Both the position numbers and the translations under genes were made by a program. Positions 23,870-32,887 of a stretch of 64,000 bases of DNA are shown here, piece after piece. A model generated the notes under the pieces. The model was not told the origin of the DNA. It did not search any database and saw only the letters and a program-made list of their open reading frames with translations. This stretch comes from Rummeliibacillus sp044763875. GTDB taxonomy: Bacteria > Bacillota > Bacilli > Bacillales_A > Planococcaceae. Location of the stretch: NCBI RefSeq assembly GCF_044763875.1, contig NZ_JBIWGZ010000002.1:124001-188000 (forward strand). The letters are read 5' to 3'. The stretch's first letter is position 1, and every line of letters starts with the position of its first letter.

Positions 23870-24684
23870 TAGCTCACCTCATCCCATATTCGTAAATCAT
23901 TCCAATTTTTATCCCTTACACCGCCCCAAGTTTTGTCTTTCCAGATATGCCAAGTGTTATAGATAAAGCTGAATTTCCAATCTAAATGAGCTGGCATAAT
24001 TATTTCTAATGCGCTTTGTAGACCTACCATGTTATTTGGAATGCCTATCGTGCCGACAAATTTAATTTCGTATACACCAGGTATGTTTGTAGAATTAATT
24101 TCTACTTCACCGTTGCTATATGCAGCTGCAACTGACTTAATTGTTGCTTCTGTGGTTTGGTCAAAGCTTGCTCGGTTTCGAGATGCAATTTGTTCCCTGC
24201 GTTGGTCATAGCTTAATGACTTATTAAATTGAATTCCTAGATCTCGTTCAAATATTGATAACGATTCGATAGCAGTATCTAGGAATATATTTCTTTCTGC
24301 TACGTCTAATAGTTGCTCACAATTTCGTAATTCTCTATCGTATGCTGGTAGTACTTTGTTAGATATTATGGATTTGCGTTCGTATAAAGGTAAATGTTTC
24401 ATCATATCTGTTTTGTAATCTCGTTTGGATACGACAATATCTACAATCATTTCTGCGACTGTTTGCATTACTGCAGGTGAATAATCGACCCGTACACCTT
24501 TTGCATTTAGTTCTGTTAATACTTCGTTTATAGAACCTGATTGTTCTAACAAGACAGGGTTTATCGTCATTTCTGACATAACTTCCATCAATGCCGATCT
24601 AAAACATTCCCATTGATGGGGTGTTAAATCGCCCCATGCAAAGACATTTACTTTTCCCCACTCTGATTCTTGGATTGCTTGCAT
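23869..24684 (-). CDS. Baseplate wedge protein, XkdU/YmfQ-like with N-terminal extension
   Basis: 271 aa. Residues ~90-245 match the YmfQ/XkdU (DUF2313) pattern: MMKHLPLYERKS, FERDLGIQFNKSLSYDQRRE and EIKFVGTIGIPNNM followed by MPAHLDWKF. About 85 residues come before this domain (WGDLTPHQWECFRSALMEVM), which XkdU itself lacks, and a Trp-rich tail (WHIWKDKTWGGVRDKNWNDL) follows. The last part resembles the tail of related phage proteins that plug into fibres. Confidence 0.78.
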   Translation of the reverse strand: MQAIQESEWGKVNVFAWGDLTPHQWECFRSALMEVMSEMTINPVLLEQSGSINEVLTELNAKGVRVDYSPAVMQTVAEMIVDIVVSKRDYKTDMMKHLPLYERKSIISNKVLPAYDRELRNCEQLLDVAERNIFLDTAIESLSIFERDLGIQFNKSLSYDQRREQIASRNRASFDQTTEATIKSVAAAYSNGEVEINSTNIPGVYEIKFVGTIGIPNNMVGLQSALEIIMPAHLDWKFSFIYNTWHIWKDKTWGGVRDKNWNDLRIWDEVS

Positions 24685-24693
24685 TCAAATCAC

Positions 24694-25035
24694 CTACTTT
24701 AATCGAACAATCAAATAATTTTTGGGTATCTTATATTGACTGGATATATCGATTGTTTTGATGAACTCTGCAGGTGACTTAAACAATAAATTTCCTGCCG
24801 CCGAACTATCAAAAATGCCAATATGAGTAATACTTCCCCATGATTCGCCTGCGATTGGAAATAATACATCTGCAGTGTTAGATGTTTGACCATCCACAGG
24901 GTCGATAAATGCTACCGGTTGCCGTTTATAACTTGATTGATTAATTTCATTTTCTCCGTTAAATAATGCAACATACACAGATTTTAGATTCTCTTTTAAA
25001 ACTTTATTTTTCAAGAATATACTCATATGATTCAT
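24694..25035 (-). CDS. Phage tail/fibre protein between XkdT and XkdU homologues
   Basis: 113 aa, beta-rich. Contains KSVYVALFNGENEINQSSYK, a central VDGQTSNTADVLFPIAGESW and THIGIFDSSAAGNLLFKSPA, a pattern shared by small phage structural proteins with a jelly-roll-like fold. The ATG overlaps the baseplate J stop (ATGA) and GGGAGGTG lies seven bases before. I do not assign a family name with certainty. Confidence 0.6.
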   Translation of the reverse strand: MNHMSIFLKNKVLKENLKSVYVALFNGENEINQSSYKRQPVAFIDPVDGQTSNTADVLFPIAGESWGSITHIGIFDSSAAGNLLFKSPAEFIKTIDISSQYKIPKNYLIVRLK

Positions 25036-26072
25036 TCATTAACACCTCCCATAATAGCCACTTCGTCATCTTCGATTGGAATATTAGCAATACTGCCATT
25101 TACTAATAAATCCTGATAATCTAATAATCCTTCGCTGTCAATAACTTCGCTACCTGTTTTGGCATAGCTGACATACGATTCTTTAAAGGCAATTTTCTTC
25201 AAATACTCCACCATATTTGCCTTTATATTTTCTTTGGCCACTTGCTCTGTATAACCAGCTGCTAAACTAAGGGTAGCTGTAATATTTATATATACACCGA
25301 CAGCAGAAATAACAACCAGTTCTTCTACACCAAATGGCATTTTTTCTAATATATGATCATAAACTTTTTTGACTAATTCACTATCGGCAGGCTGTTTATT
25401 ACTATTGATAATAATAACTTTCATTGTCAAAGGTCCATTAAATTTAGGGACAACCCTTGCGTCACCTACTCCTGTTACTTCTTTAGCCCATTCTAGATAG
25501 TGATACTTATTCCCTGATTTACCTGGGCGTTGAAACTTATCATAATAGCGTTGTTTAAGTTCAGCATCAGTTTCAGCATCATAACCGTTTGTAACCTTCT
25601 CTGGATTGTAGACATTTACTAACCCACTAAGTGTGACCGGGAATTTATTAATCGCGTTTGCTGGTACATTACCAATCGTTCCAGATAACTCACATTCAAC
25701 TAATACAGTCGCTTGTCCACTTTCACCGATAACCTTTTCTTCAACAAAAACAAAATTTAGAGTATCAGTGCCAACTAAATCACCAACCCTGATTTGAGAA
25801 CCAATTGAACCAGAAACAATTACCCGTGTTGTTGCCTTTGTTGCTTTTTTTCTGATAATCCCTGTTCTTTGATATATAAATTTTTCAAGATCATCACCAG
25901 ATAAATTTTCGATATCCAGTTTATTTTGGATTTCTATAATTTCTTTTTGTTTTGTCGAAAATTCAATTGCACCAGGCTTAGTTGCATCAAAGATAAAGGA
26001 ACCCTTGCTTTTGTCGTATTCATCATCAATATTTGTAAGCATTCGATTATGAATGTCTTGTGCGCTCTCCAT
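25032..26072 (-). CDS. xkdT: Baseplate J-like protein (XkdT homologue)
   Basis: 346 aa. The order of segments follows XkdT/Baseplate_J: DKSKGSFIFDATKPGAIE at the start, YQRTGIIRKKATKATTRVIV near residue 90, the NAINKFPVTLSGLVNVYNPE loop, then YYDKFQRPGKSGNKYHYLEW and the ferredoxin-like VEELVVISAVGVYINITATL. Contractile-tail baseplate wedge subunit. Overlaps both neighbours by 1-4 bp. Confidence 0.9.
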   Translation of the reverse strand: MESAQDIHNRMLTNIDDEYDKSKGSFIFDATKPGAIEFSTKQKEIIEIQNKLDIENLSGDDLEKFIYQRTGIIRKKATKATTRVIVSGSIGSQIRVGDLVGTDTLNFVFVEEKVIGESGQATVLVECELSGTIGNVPANAINKFPVTLSGLVNVYNPEKVTNGYDAETDAELKQRYYDKFQRPGKSGNKYHYLEWAKEVTGVGDARVVPKFNGPLTMKVIIINSNKQPADSELVKKVYDHILEKMPFGVEELVVISAVGVYINITATLSLAAGYTEQVAKENIKANMVEYLKKIAFKESYVSYAKTGSEVIDSEGLLDYQDLLVNGSIANIPIEDDEVAIMGGVNE

Positions 26073-26503
26073 TAAAATGTCACCTCCATCTCAAACGCCC
26101 CATCAATTGTCACAACTGTAAACCATACTTTCATCCATTTCCCATCATGCTCGAAAGTCCAATCTTCTACACTTTCAATATAGCTGTGTAGTATTAAAGA
26201 TGCCGTTACTTCTCTTTTTATTTCTGCTTCAACGAAAGATCTTGGGAAGGATGAACCGATTAAATCTTCCAGCGTTACACCATATTCAATATTTTCATAG
26301 ATTCTAAAACGAAACCGTTCAGTTTTTAATACTTTTAAAATCCATTGTTTTAATACTTCAACTCCATGAATTTCAACCATTTTCCCGTCCTTTAAAACAA
26401 AATCACCTTTATCAAAATCATACAAAAAAGACTTGCCTAATTTCGGTAAGTCCTTTGGTTCGGTATCAGTATTAAATTCTAACTCTGCGATATCTGGTAA
26501 CAT
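26072..26503 (-). CDS. xkdS: Baseplate protein, XkdS-like (DUF2634)
   Basis: 143 aa. GKSFLYDFDKGDFVLKDGKM and WILKVLKTERFRFRIYENIE followed by YGVTLEDLIGSSFPRSFVEA are hallmarks of the DUF2634/gp25-like family that forms the baseplate wedge base. Starts on the last base of the XkdR-like gene. Confidence 0.88.
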   Translation of the reverse strand: MLPDIAELEFNTDTEPKDLPKLGKSFLYDFDKGDFVLKDGKMVEIHGVEVLKQWILKVLKTERFRFRIYENIEYGVTLEDLIGSSFPRSFVEAEIKREVTASLILHSYIESVEDWTFEHDGKWMKVWFTVVTIDGAFEMEVTF

Positions 26504-26904
26504 TATTCAAACCTCACCGCCTTGTCTAACACAAAATACAATTGATCATCAGTTGTTGGCATTAAGATAACTTCATCACCTTCAACTATTGTATCCAAAG
26601 TGGTGGTATGAGCGTCTTCTGTGTCCACGTTTAACGTTTGTACGATATGAGAATGCATTGATACAACATTTGTTTGTCCGCAATTTTCGTCGTTAAAGAT
26701 GGGGTGTAGATCTCTTTTATATCCTGCTAACATATGTGCCGAAAAAATCAAATTTTCTTTATTTAGTATTACAACATCATTAAGACGTATAGTAACTTCT
26801 GGTGGAGGTGTAATTACAGTACCAGTCGTTATAGATTTTGGTATATCATTTTCCCGTTCTTTAAGTAGTATCGCCAATTCTGTTAAACCGTCACTTTTAG
26901 CCAT
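26503..26904 (-). CDS. xkdR: Baseplate protein, XkdR-like (DUF2577)
   Basis: 133 aa. Recognised from GLTELAILLKERENDIPKSI, the GTVITPPPEVTIRLNDVVIL segment and the C-terminal VEGDEVILMPTTDDQLYFVL. Member of the DUF2577 family present in PBSX-like baseplates. Shares terminal bases with both neighbours. Confidence 0.86.
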   Translation of the reverse strand: MAKSDGLTELAILLKERENDIPKSITTGTVITPPPEVTIRLNDVVILNKENLIFSAHMLAGYKRDLHPIFNDENCGQTNVVSMHSHIVQTLNVDTEDAHTTTLDTIVEGDEVILMPTTDDQLYFVLDKAVRFE

Positions 26905-27878
26905 TACCTTACCTCCAATCCTAGAGTCATTGTGTGTATACCTTTTGCGATAGTGTGATTTACAATTTTAATTAAATAAGTACCACTAATACCAGTTATA
27001 GGTTCTTCAACTTTGAATAATCTTCCGGCACGTACACGATCATCACCAATCAGTTCGATACTTGTTTCTTCAACAATATTGGATAAATCATCTAACTCTT
27101 TTTGTGCAATTTGTTTGGCAGTTAGTTTTTCTTTTTCATCAAGCTTCACGACTTTTTGCAACTTGCCATACTTGCTGACCATTGCTGCATCATCTTTTGT
27201 TAAAAGCACTTTGTCCTTAGATGAAACCACTTGAATGGAATTAATCATGTCTGAAATACTTCTTTTTCGGCTTGGATTTGCTATAGCCGAAACAACATCA
27301 TGCTTAGCACCATTTTTATAAAGCTGAAACTCACCTGTAATGACCATGTTCTTTTGCTTTTCGATGTATAGCTTGCCGTTTCGCATTTCCATTAGATATT
27401 TGGTGCCCGTATTTCGCTTGGTGATCTTAATAATTTCTTTTATAATATCGCTAACTTTTTTATCATTAAAAACCTTATCAATCTTCGTTGGCATAGAAGC
27501 AATACTGCCCACGGGTACACCAAAATCACTCAAAATCTTATTGATTGCCTGGTCTGCAGGTATCTTATTGAACTGATAAATGGCATTTGATTTGTTTAAA
27601 TAAAAAGCAAAATCAAAGGCAGTGTAACTAATGGGATCTCTGCCTTTTCGGTCCTCATCCACAATAATCGCTCTAGTGATTTCCTTGTTATTGTTTTTTA
27701 ATATCACTATATCTCCAATGTTACACGGGTTTTTAGGAAAATACTTATCATCATTAAAAGCAATATTAAATGATAATTCCTCGCCTAATTCATCTTTGTT
27801 GCTCCTTCTTTTTATAGATCCAATTAAAGGAGAGATATCAATCATTTTTGATTCCTTTACTAACCATAATTCATGCAT
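26904..27878 (-). CDS. xkdQ: Tail hub protein, XkdQ-like
   Basis: 324 aa. The XkdQ/YqbQ family is supported by the N-terminal DISPLIGSIKRRSNKDELGE, the FNDDKYFPKNPCNIGDIVIL beta segment, and the KIDKVFNDKKVSDIIKEIIK / KLYIEKQKN region, with a final GLEVR. These proteins resemble phage tail hub (gp44 of Mu, gpD of P2) domains and form the central hub beneath the tube. Confidence 0.88.
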   Translation of the reverse strand: MHELWLVKESKMIDISPLIGSIKRRSNKDELGEELSFNIAFNDDKYFPKNPCNIGDIVILKNNNKEITRAIIVDEDRKGRDPISYTAFDFAFYLNKSNAIYQFNKIPADQAINKILSDFGVPVGSIASMPTKIDKVFNDKKVSDIIKEIIKITKRNTGTKYLMEMRNGKLYIEKQKNMVITGEFQLYKNGAKHDVVSAIANPSRKRSISDMINSIQVVSSKDKVLLTKDDAAMVSKYGKLQKVVKLDEKEKLTAKQIAQKELDDLSNIVEETSIELIGDDRVRAGRLFKVEEPITGISGTYLIKIVNHTIAKGIHTMTLGLEVR

Positions 27879-27880
27879 AT

Positions 27881-28300
27881 CTACACCCGCTTTGTCTTTA
27901 ACTTGATTTCCGGGAACTCAGTCATTGAAATTGAATAGTAGACATCGCCCGTACCATCTTGTGGACCATATTCAAAGTCATCAATTAATACAAGCATATT
28001 AATCTTCGTATTTGTTATAACAAGGCGAATGGGGATTCTTTTATCCCGCCAAGTTTCCAAAAGTTCAGCATACTCCCACCCCTTATATTTATCAGTCCTT
28101 GCAAATTTGTATTTTTTCTTAGGAAAGAAGGATTCGAATGAGATAGATTTAAGTCCTCTTTGCCCAATTAATAAGATGTCTCCTTGATTAATTGTTGACC
28201 AGGTCTCATTGTTGAATGGGCTTTTTATTTTAAATTCAGAAGGGACAATAGGAAGTTGAAGCACTGTTTTTCGATTATTTACACTAAAAAATATATCCAT
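27881..28300 (-). CDS. Tail protein, XkdP-like without LysM
   Basis: 139 aa. Aligns by eye with the first part of XkdP/YqbP: NRKTVLQLPIVPSEFKIKSP, SFESFFPKKKYKFARTDKYK, KGWEYAELLETWRDKRIPIR and DFEYGPQDGTGDVYYSISMT. The usual C-terminal LysM domain is absent, so it is the short form. Lies between tape measure and XkdQ, as expected for a hub or tube-cap protein. Confidence 0.85.
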   Translation of the reverse strand: MDIFFSVNNRKTVLQLPIVPSEFKIKSPFNNETWSTINQGDILLIGQRGLKSISFESFFPKKKYKFARTDKYKGWEYAELLETWRDKRIPIRLVITNTKINMLVLIDDFEYGPQDGTGDVYYSISMTEFPEIKLKTKRV

Positions 28301-28312
28301 ACTATCAACCTC

Positions 28313-30259
28313 CTATATATTTGCTAGTCTCATTTTTAATGCTGGTACTAATTCATTTACTATCTCATTTGTTGACTTACCTACACCATTTATATTGATA
28401 TTAATAACATTGCCTCCTGCGCTCTGAGCACCTTCAGCACGAGCCATTGCCACGCTCTTATCATGAGGATATACACGGGATCCACGCGGTAAGTCAATAA
28501 TTTCCCCACCCTTTTCATGAACCTGTGCAATCCCTCCAGGTGCTGAATTTGTACCACTAGCAAAGCCAGGTATATATTTTTTTAATCCCCCTAAAGAAGG
28601 TAATGAAATTTTAGGCATTTTAAAGTTGGCAACTGCACTTTTAAACGAGTTCCACTTATCTATCAAACTCTGAAAGAATCCAACTACTGGGGAGATAAAT
28701 GATTGTGCTGCTGACATAATTCCTGAAAAGGCTGTTTTTAAACCTGACCAAAGAGATGATGCTGCAGCCCTAACAGTGTCCCAGTTTTTCCAAAGTAAAA
28801 CACCCACCGCTATTACTGCGCCAATCGCAATTGCCACCCATCCCAAAGGAGAAATAGCTAATGTTCCATTTAATAACGCTGTTGCAATTTGGACACCCGA
28901 TGTTGCAATTTTCCAAGCATTTTGTACAGCTGTTACTGCTATAATCCCAATTTTAAACGCAGCCAATCCAGCTGCAGTACCAGCAAGAATAGGAGAAAGT
29001 GCAGAGATAACGCCTGAAATACTTGACCAATTACTGACAATAGTAGATACTCCACTAACTGCAGTAGATACTAGACTGCTAAATATAGGTATTAAACTCT
29101 CTGCTGAACTAGCTAATGAACTTAGTAATTCATTACCACCGTTTGAAGTAAATGAATCTGCAATAGTTGTTTTTAAAGTTCGCCACATACTTAGCATTCT
29201 ATCTCCAAAGCCACTATGCATTGTTGCCTCTGCTTCCTTTGTGGCACCTTTAAATTGACCTACCGCATCTTTACCGTCTGCCATAGCTAAAACAACTTTA
29301 GAGCGAACGTCTTCCCATTGCGTTCCGAAAAGAGCAACACCTGCAGCATTTTGTTCTACTGGATTTTTCATGGTAGATAGTGCTGAAATGGTTGCCGCAA
29401 AAGCTGTATTTGCTGAATCTCCACCTGCAGCTATTTTTTGAGCCATGTCATCTGCATTCAAACCAATTGCTTTAAAACCTTCTGCAGTACCCTTTGAACC
29501 ATCGATAGAACGAATGCTGAATTCTTTTACTGCATCTCCTACCTTGTCCATATTAAAAGCACCAGCTTCAGAGCCTTTAATTAGAATATTTGTGAAGTCT
29601 TTCGCACTCATACCCATAGCACTAAAATAGGGTGAATACTCATTGAATGTATCTAACAAGTCCCCAGAATAATCCCCTGTCTTTTGAAAGGCTGTCGTCA
29701 TTAAGTCGAGTGCATCTGTTTGAGAAAGCCCTTTGAAATTGGCAGTCATTGTTTTTACCGATTTACCTACTTCTTCAGTACCAACATCATAGAGATCAGC
29801 AATTGTATTTGCGCCCATAGCAAGATTTTTAAAATCATTCTTTCCAAGGTCATTGAACATTCCTTTTAATTTACCGATATCATTTGCTACTTCTCCAACT
29901 GACTCTCCAAAGCCAGCATTAAAAACATCTTTTGCAGTCCCTTTTAAACCTTCTAATTCCTTTCCTGTTGCCCCAGTCTTAGCGCTAAGTCTGTTAAAAG
30001 CTGATTCTGTTTCAATAACAGATGAAGCTATGTCGCTGATACCTGCAATTCCAGCAAATGCACCTGTAAGAGCTGCTGCATTTAACGCAACATTTTTAAA
30101 CGCACTTACAGCTGAGGAACCAAAATTACTAACTGTGTTTGAAGATTGCTTTATTTTTCTTTCAAAATCCGTTGTGCCACTTGCTGCTTTCTTTACGCCA
30201 CTTGAAAAGTCTTTATCTTTAAGAGTTAAGACTGCAGATATGACACGCTTATTGCCCAT
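28313..30259 (-). CDS. Tail tape measure protein
   Basis: 648 aa, starting MGNKRVISAVLTLKDKDFSS. The start at 30259 is chosen because GGAGG lies five bases upstream. TP901-type tape measure segment in residues ~60-330, then two or three hydrophobic stretches around residues 400-495 (VISALSPILAGTAAGLAAFK, WVAIAIGAVIAVGVLLW) and a C-terminal AQVHEKGGEIIDLPRGSRVY with INININGVGKSTNEIVNELV. Its length sets tail length; at ~1.5 angstrom per residue a tail of about 100 nm is expected. Confidence 0.92.
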   Translation of the reverse strand: MGNKRVISAVLTLKDKDFSSGVKKAASGTTDFERKIKQSSNTVSNFGSSAVSAFKNVALNAAALTGAFAGIAGISDIASSVIETESAFNRLSAKTGATGKELEGLKGTAKDVFNAGFGESVGEVANDIGKLKGMFNDLGKNDFKNLAMGANTIADLYDVGTEEVGKSVKTMTANFKGLSQTDALDLMTTAFQKTGDYSGDLLDTFNEYSPYFSAMGMSAKDFTNILIKGSEAGAFNMDKVGDAVKEFSIRSIDGSKGTAEGFKAIGLNADDMAQKIAAGGDSANTAFAATISALSTMKNPVEQNAAGVALFGTQWEDVRSKVVLAMADGKDAVGQFKGATKEAEATMHSGFGDRMLSMWRTLKTTIADSFTSNGGNELLSSLASSAESLIPIFSSLVSTAVSGVSTIVSNWSSISGVISALSPILAGTAAGLAAFKIGIIAVTAVQNAWKIATSGVQIATALLNGTLAISPLGWVAIAIGAVIAVGVLLWKNWDTVRAAASSLWSGLKTAFSGIMSAAQSFISPVVGFFQSLIDKWNSFKSAVANFKMPKISLPSLGGLKKYIPGFASGTNSAPGGIAQVHEKGGEIIDLPRGSRVYPHDKSVAMARAEGAQSAGGNVINININGVGKSTNEIVNELVPALKMRLANI

Positions 30260-30283
30260 ATATATACCTCCAATCAAAAAAAG

Positions 30284-30457
30284 CTAAGACTGACCAAACA
30301 TGGCCTCGTACTTAGCTTTTTCTTCTTCAAAACTCTTCTCCATAGACGCAAAAAGGAATAATTTTTCTACTGGACTAGCATTAATTATTGAGCTTATGCT
30401 ATGCCCTCGTTGCAAATAGTGATGAATCATATAATAATCTCCATCACTATTGATTAG
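30284..30457 (-). CDS. Tail assembly chaperone, -1 frameshift extension
   Basis: 57 codons in the -1 frame after the slippery site at the end of the XkdN-like gene. Product LINSDGDYYMIHHYLQRGHS, then INASPVEKLFLFASMEKSFE and EEEKAKYEAMFGQS, closely matching the second chaperone (gpT-like) of Bacillus and Listeria myophages. No ribosome site precedes it, so it should be made only as a fusion with the upstream 133-aa protein, by programmed -1 slippage. The tape measure gene follows 24 bp later. Confidence 0.85.
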   Translation of the reverse strand, partial: LINSDGDYYMIHHYLQRGHSISSIINASPVEKLFLFASMEKSFEEEKAKYEAMFGQS

Positions 30458-30855
30458 TTTTTTACTTGTTTCACTTTTTCAATATGTGCTCCGTAACCAG
30501 CTGATTTCAAAATTTCTTCTGCAATTTTCGGTATTTCTCCAGCTTCAAATATTTTACTTATAATATCAGTAGGCTCTGCACAATTAAATGCCTGTTGTAG
30601 TTCTGGATCTTTTAAGTTTGGCTCCACAATGGAATTGTAAATAAGATGTACGTCAGCTTCCCCTGCTTCGATATCTTTGTCACGAGTCATTTCAATCGAT
30701 TCAAGTGCAAGCGTACGATCTGGCTTTTCAAACACGATTGTTGCATCTAACCGCTCAATATACAATTCTTCTTTTACTCCTTTTTTAACTTCATACTTAT
30801 CTTTTTCTTTGATTAATTGCAGTAAAGTCAATTTGTTTTTCACTTGTTTATCCAT
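30454..30855 (-). CDS. xkdN: Tail assembly chaperone, XkdN-like (gpG-like)
   Basis: 133 aa. Pattern of XkdN-type chaperones: LTLLQLIKEKDKYEVKKGVK, ATIVFEKPDRTLALESIEMT, DVHLIYNSIVEPNLKDPELQ. It coats the tape measure before tube assembly. Its last codons GTA AAA AAC TAA contain A-AAA-AAC, and the -1 frame continues as the known second chaperone, giving a ~190-aa fusion in a minority of ribosomes. Confidence 0.9.
   Translation of the reverse strand: MDKQVKNKLTLLQLIKEKDKYEVKKGVKEELYIERLDATIVFEKPDRTLALESIEMTRDKDIEAGEADVHLIYNSIVEPNLKDPELQQAFNCAEPTDIISKIFEAGEIPKIAEEILKSAGYGAHIEKVKQVKN
30457..30463 (-). promoter_or_regulatory. Programmed -1 frameshift site A-AAA-AAC
   Basis: The heptamer AAAAAAC on the minus strand is in the X-XXY-YYZ register, immediately before the TAA of the first tail chaperone. 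Slippage joins the 57-codon -1 frame. The two-chaperone frameshift is a conserved trait of long-tailed phages. Confidence 0.88.
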
Positions 30856-30866
30856 TGGTTAGCCTC

Positions 30867-31304
30867 CTAAGCCGAGATTAAATCTAATAAATCATAATCC
30901 GCAAAATTGAATGGTAGTTCTTCTGTAGCTAGGGTTTTTTGTTCAAACGCTAATAATGTGAATTCGTTAAATGTGATTTCCTCAATTGAAACACGCTCCG
31001 CACCAAATGCATCGGGATCCGCCAATTTGCCGACTAATTTCACATCAGGCATTTCCCCTGTTTTAGTCGCTTCGCCCAACAGTTTGGCTCCACGAGAATA
31101 AACCTTTTTCACAGTAATAGTGCCTTCTCCAGACCACCCTGTGTACTTTTTATGTGTAGCCAAATCTTCAGCCATATTTACATCTTCAAAATTCAATGCC
31201 ACTTTTGCTTCGAAACTTTCAATATCAAGCCATTTCTCGTTATTTACCCAAACGGCTCCGAATGTTCCGTTAATTTGGCGATTTGGTTTTAATTTTTTAT
31301 CCAT
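30867..31304 (-). CDS. xkdM: Tail tube protein (XkdM homologue)
   Basis: 145 aa. INGTFGAVWVNNEKWLDIES at the start, HKKYTGWSGEGTITVKKVYS in the middle and EEITFNEFTLLAFEQKTLAT near the end are characteristic of the XkdM/YqbM tube family in contractile tails. It polymerises into the inner tube. Position between sheath and chaperone genes is standard. Confidence 0.92.
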   Translation of the reverse strand: MDKKLKPNRQINGTFGAVWVNNEKWLDIESFEAKVALNFEDVNMAEDLATHKKYTGWSGEGTITVKKVYSRGAKLLGEATKTGEMPDVKLVGKLADPDAFGAERVSIEEITFNEFTLLAFEQKTLATEELPFNFADYDLLDLISA

Positions 31305-31319
31305 CTTCTCACCTTCCTA

Positions 31320-32381
31320 TTAGATAAAGATGTTGAAATCTAAATCTTCCATTGTGTCAACAATTTTGATATTTGATGCAAGAAAGACATTTTTCTTAAA
31401 TGATGTCTTTTTAACAACTTGGTCATCCCAGGTACTCGTATCAGTTCCAATAGCTTCCCAAGCCAACCGCTGAGCAGTAACGTTGATATCCGCCTTATTT
31501 GTATAGTTAGGATCTAAAATTTCATTCGGGAATGTTGCCAAACCTTTGAAATACGAGTTAATGGATGTAATAAATAAAACTTGATTATCATAGATATTAT
31601 TTACTTTACCTGTATAGTGATCGTTGAATGTAATACGAATATCGTCTTGGATCATATCCATCACTTCCATGACGCGAATTGATTTGAAATCTTCTGTTTT
31701 CGTGGTGGTAGTAGTTACTAAACTATTTAACCCTCGGCCAATCTTAATGTTTTCACCATCAGTAATTAAAATGAGTTCACCATTATCAATGGCTGCATCT
31801 GGGTCTACCGGCTCGATAATTTCGTCTATTTCATCAAGCACATAATACGTTGATGAGCGAGTAAATGGCAAACCTGCAATGATACCTGCAATACGCGGGG
31901 TATATTCAGCTGTTTCGAAAATGTCTTCGCCGACTTTGATACCCTTTGCAGTAAAGTTGATGACTCCTTCCGAATCTGCCTTCGTATTCGGCAAAATTGC
32001 TTTGAACGTCTTTTTATTCTTTCGCTTTTCTTTAATCCATGTCACCACATCTTCTGTTTGCGCTCCCGTAATACTAGGAATCGCTAAATAATTAAATTTC
32101 TTAGAAGACAATCGTTTCAAACCTTCTGTAAAATCTGTTGAATCAGCTGCAATAACCTCAATAATAATCTTTGCCGGCACACCTTTTAGTGCTTGCTTAA
32201 TGTACTTCAGATTGTCAGCCGTCCAATCCGTTGCGACCAATTCATCTATGCTTGTGATTTCTTGTGATTTCGCCTTAGTGGTATCGTCTTTTAAAATGAG
32301 CGCAACAATCCCTCGCTCACTTCGGGCAACTGCAGAAACTGCCTTTCCAAAAAACTCTATATTAATTTGTGGTAATCCCAA
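31320..32381 (-). CDS. xkdK: Contractile tail sheath protein (XkdK homologue)
   Basis: 353 aa. Family markers: QINIEFFGKAVSAVARSERG, GVPAKIIIEVIAADSTDFTE and ITDGENIKIGRGLNSLVTTT with MEVMDMIQDDIRITFNDHYT and the C-terminal insertion strands. A TTG start at 32381 is chosen because AAGGAG lies eight bases upstream and homologues start with xGLP; a GTG at 32390 directly abuts the ribosome site. This gene shows that the tail is contractile. Confidence 0.93.
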   Translation of the reverse strand: MGLPQINIEFFGKAVSAVARSERGIVALILKDDTTKAKSQEITSIDELVATDWTADNLKYIKQALKGVPAKIIIEVIAADSTDFTEGLKRLSSKKFNYLAIPSITGAQTEDVVTWIKEKRKNKKTFKAILPNTKADSEGVINFTAKGIKVGEDIFETAEYTPRIAGIIAGLPFTRSSTYYVLDEIDEIIEPVDPDAAIDNGELILITDGENIKIGRGLNSLVTTTTTKTEDFKSIRVMEVMDMIQDDIRITFNDHYTGKVNNIYDNQVLFITSINSYFKGLATFPNEILDPNYTNKADINVTAQRLAWEAIGTDTSTWDDQVVKKTSFKKNVFLASNIKIVDTMEDLDFNIFI

Positions 32382-32386
32382 AACCG

Positions 32387-32887
32387 TCACTCCTTCAATA
32401 TCATTTCTAATTCTTCCATTAGTTCAACTGGATATTTATCAAAATGGTCTTTGCCCGGACCTTTGCCTTCTGCATCAGGAAACTCTCGCTCTATCCAATT
32501 GCTATCTTCTTCAATATTCCTTGCATCATTAAATTCAAGAGAAAAAGACATATTTAAAACGCCATCAGTTATAACGGCGTTTGTTTCAGTGATATTAAGC
32601 CATCTATTCACTACTCTTAATTTCAAGTCAAATGCTGACTCTAAAATTTCTTGAGTATCCATTAATTCGATAGCATGATTATATTCATTTGATGGAAAAT
32701 AATAAATTTGCACATCAATATCTTTGTCAACATGCTCCATTGTGCTACTTTTTCGACCATCTAACTGTACAAAAAAAGAAGGTCTACTAAAGCCCTCTTT
32801 TACATCATTGCTATTGATTTCGATATCCGAAAATTTATTATTTATCCTATCGTTGATTGCTTTTTTTAAATCTTTCGTGGTAATCAC
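32387..32887 (-). CDS. Tail terminator protein
   Basis: 166 aa, opening ITTKDLKKAINDRINNKFSD and with a central FSRPSFFVQLDGRKSSTMEH and DVQIYYFPSNEYNHAIELMD. This is the pattern of the phage tail terminator protein encoded before the sheath in PBSX-related phages (XkdJ/DUF6838 type). It caps the tube at the head side. Shares bases with neighbours on both sides. Confidence 0.8.
   Translation of the reverse strand: MITTKDLKKAINDRINNKFSDIEINSNDVKEGFSRPSFFVQLDGRKSSTMEHVDKDIDVQIYYFPSNEYNHAIELMDTQEILESAFDLKLRVVNRWLNITETNAVITDGVLNMSFSLEFNDARNIEEDSNWIEREFPDAEGKGPGKDHFDKYPVELMEELEMILKE

Noticed and set aside
28776..29258. 160-codon plus-strand open frame inside the tape measure gene
   Set aside because: Antisense of Ala/Gly-rich coding DNA, no ribosome site, embedded in an oppositely transcribed late operon.
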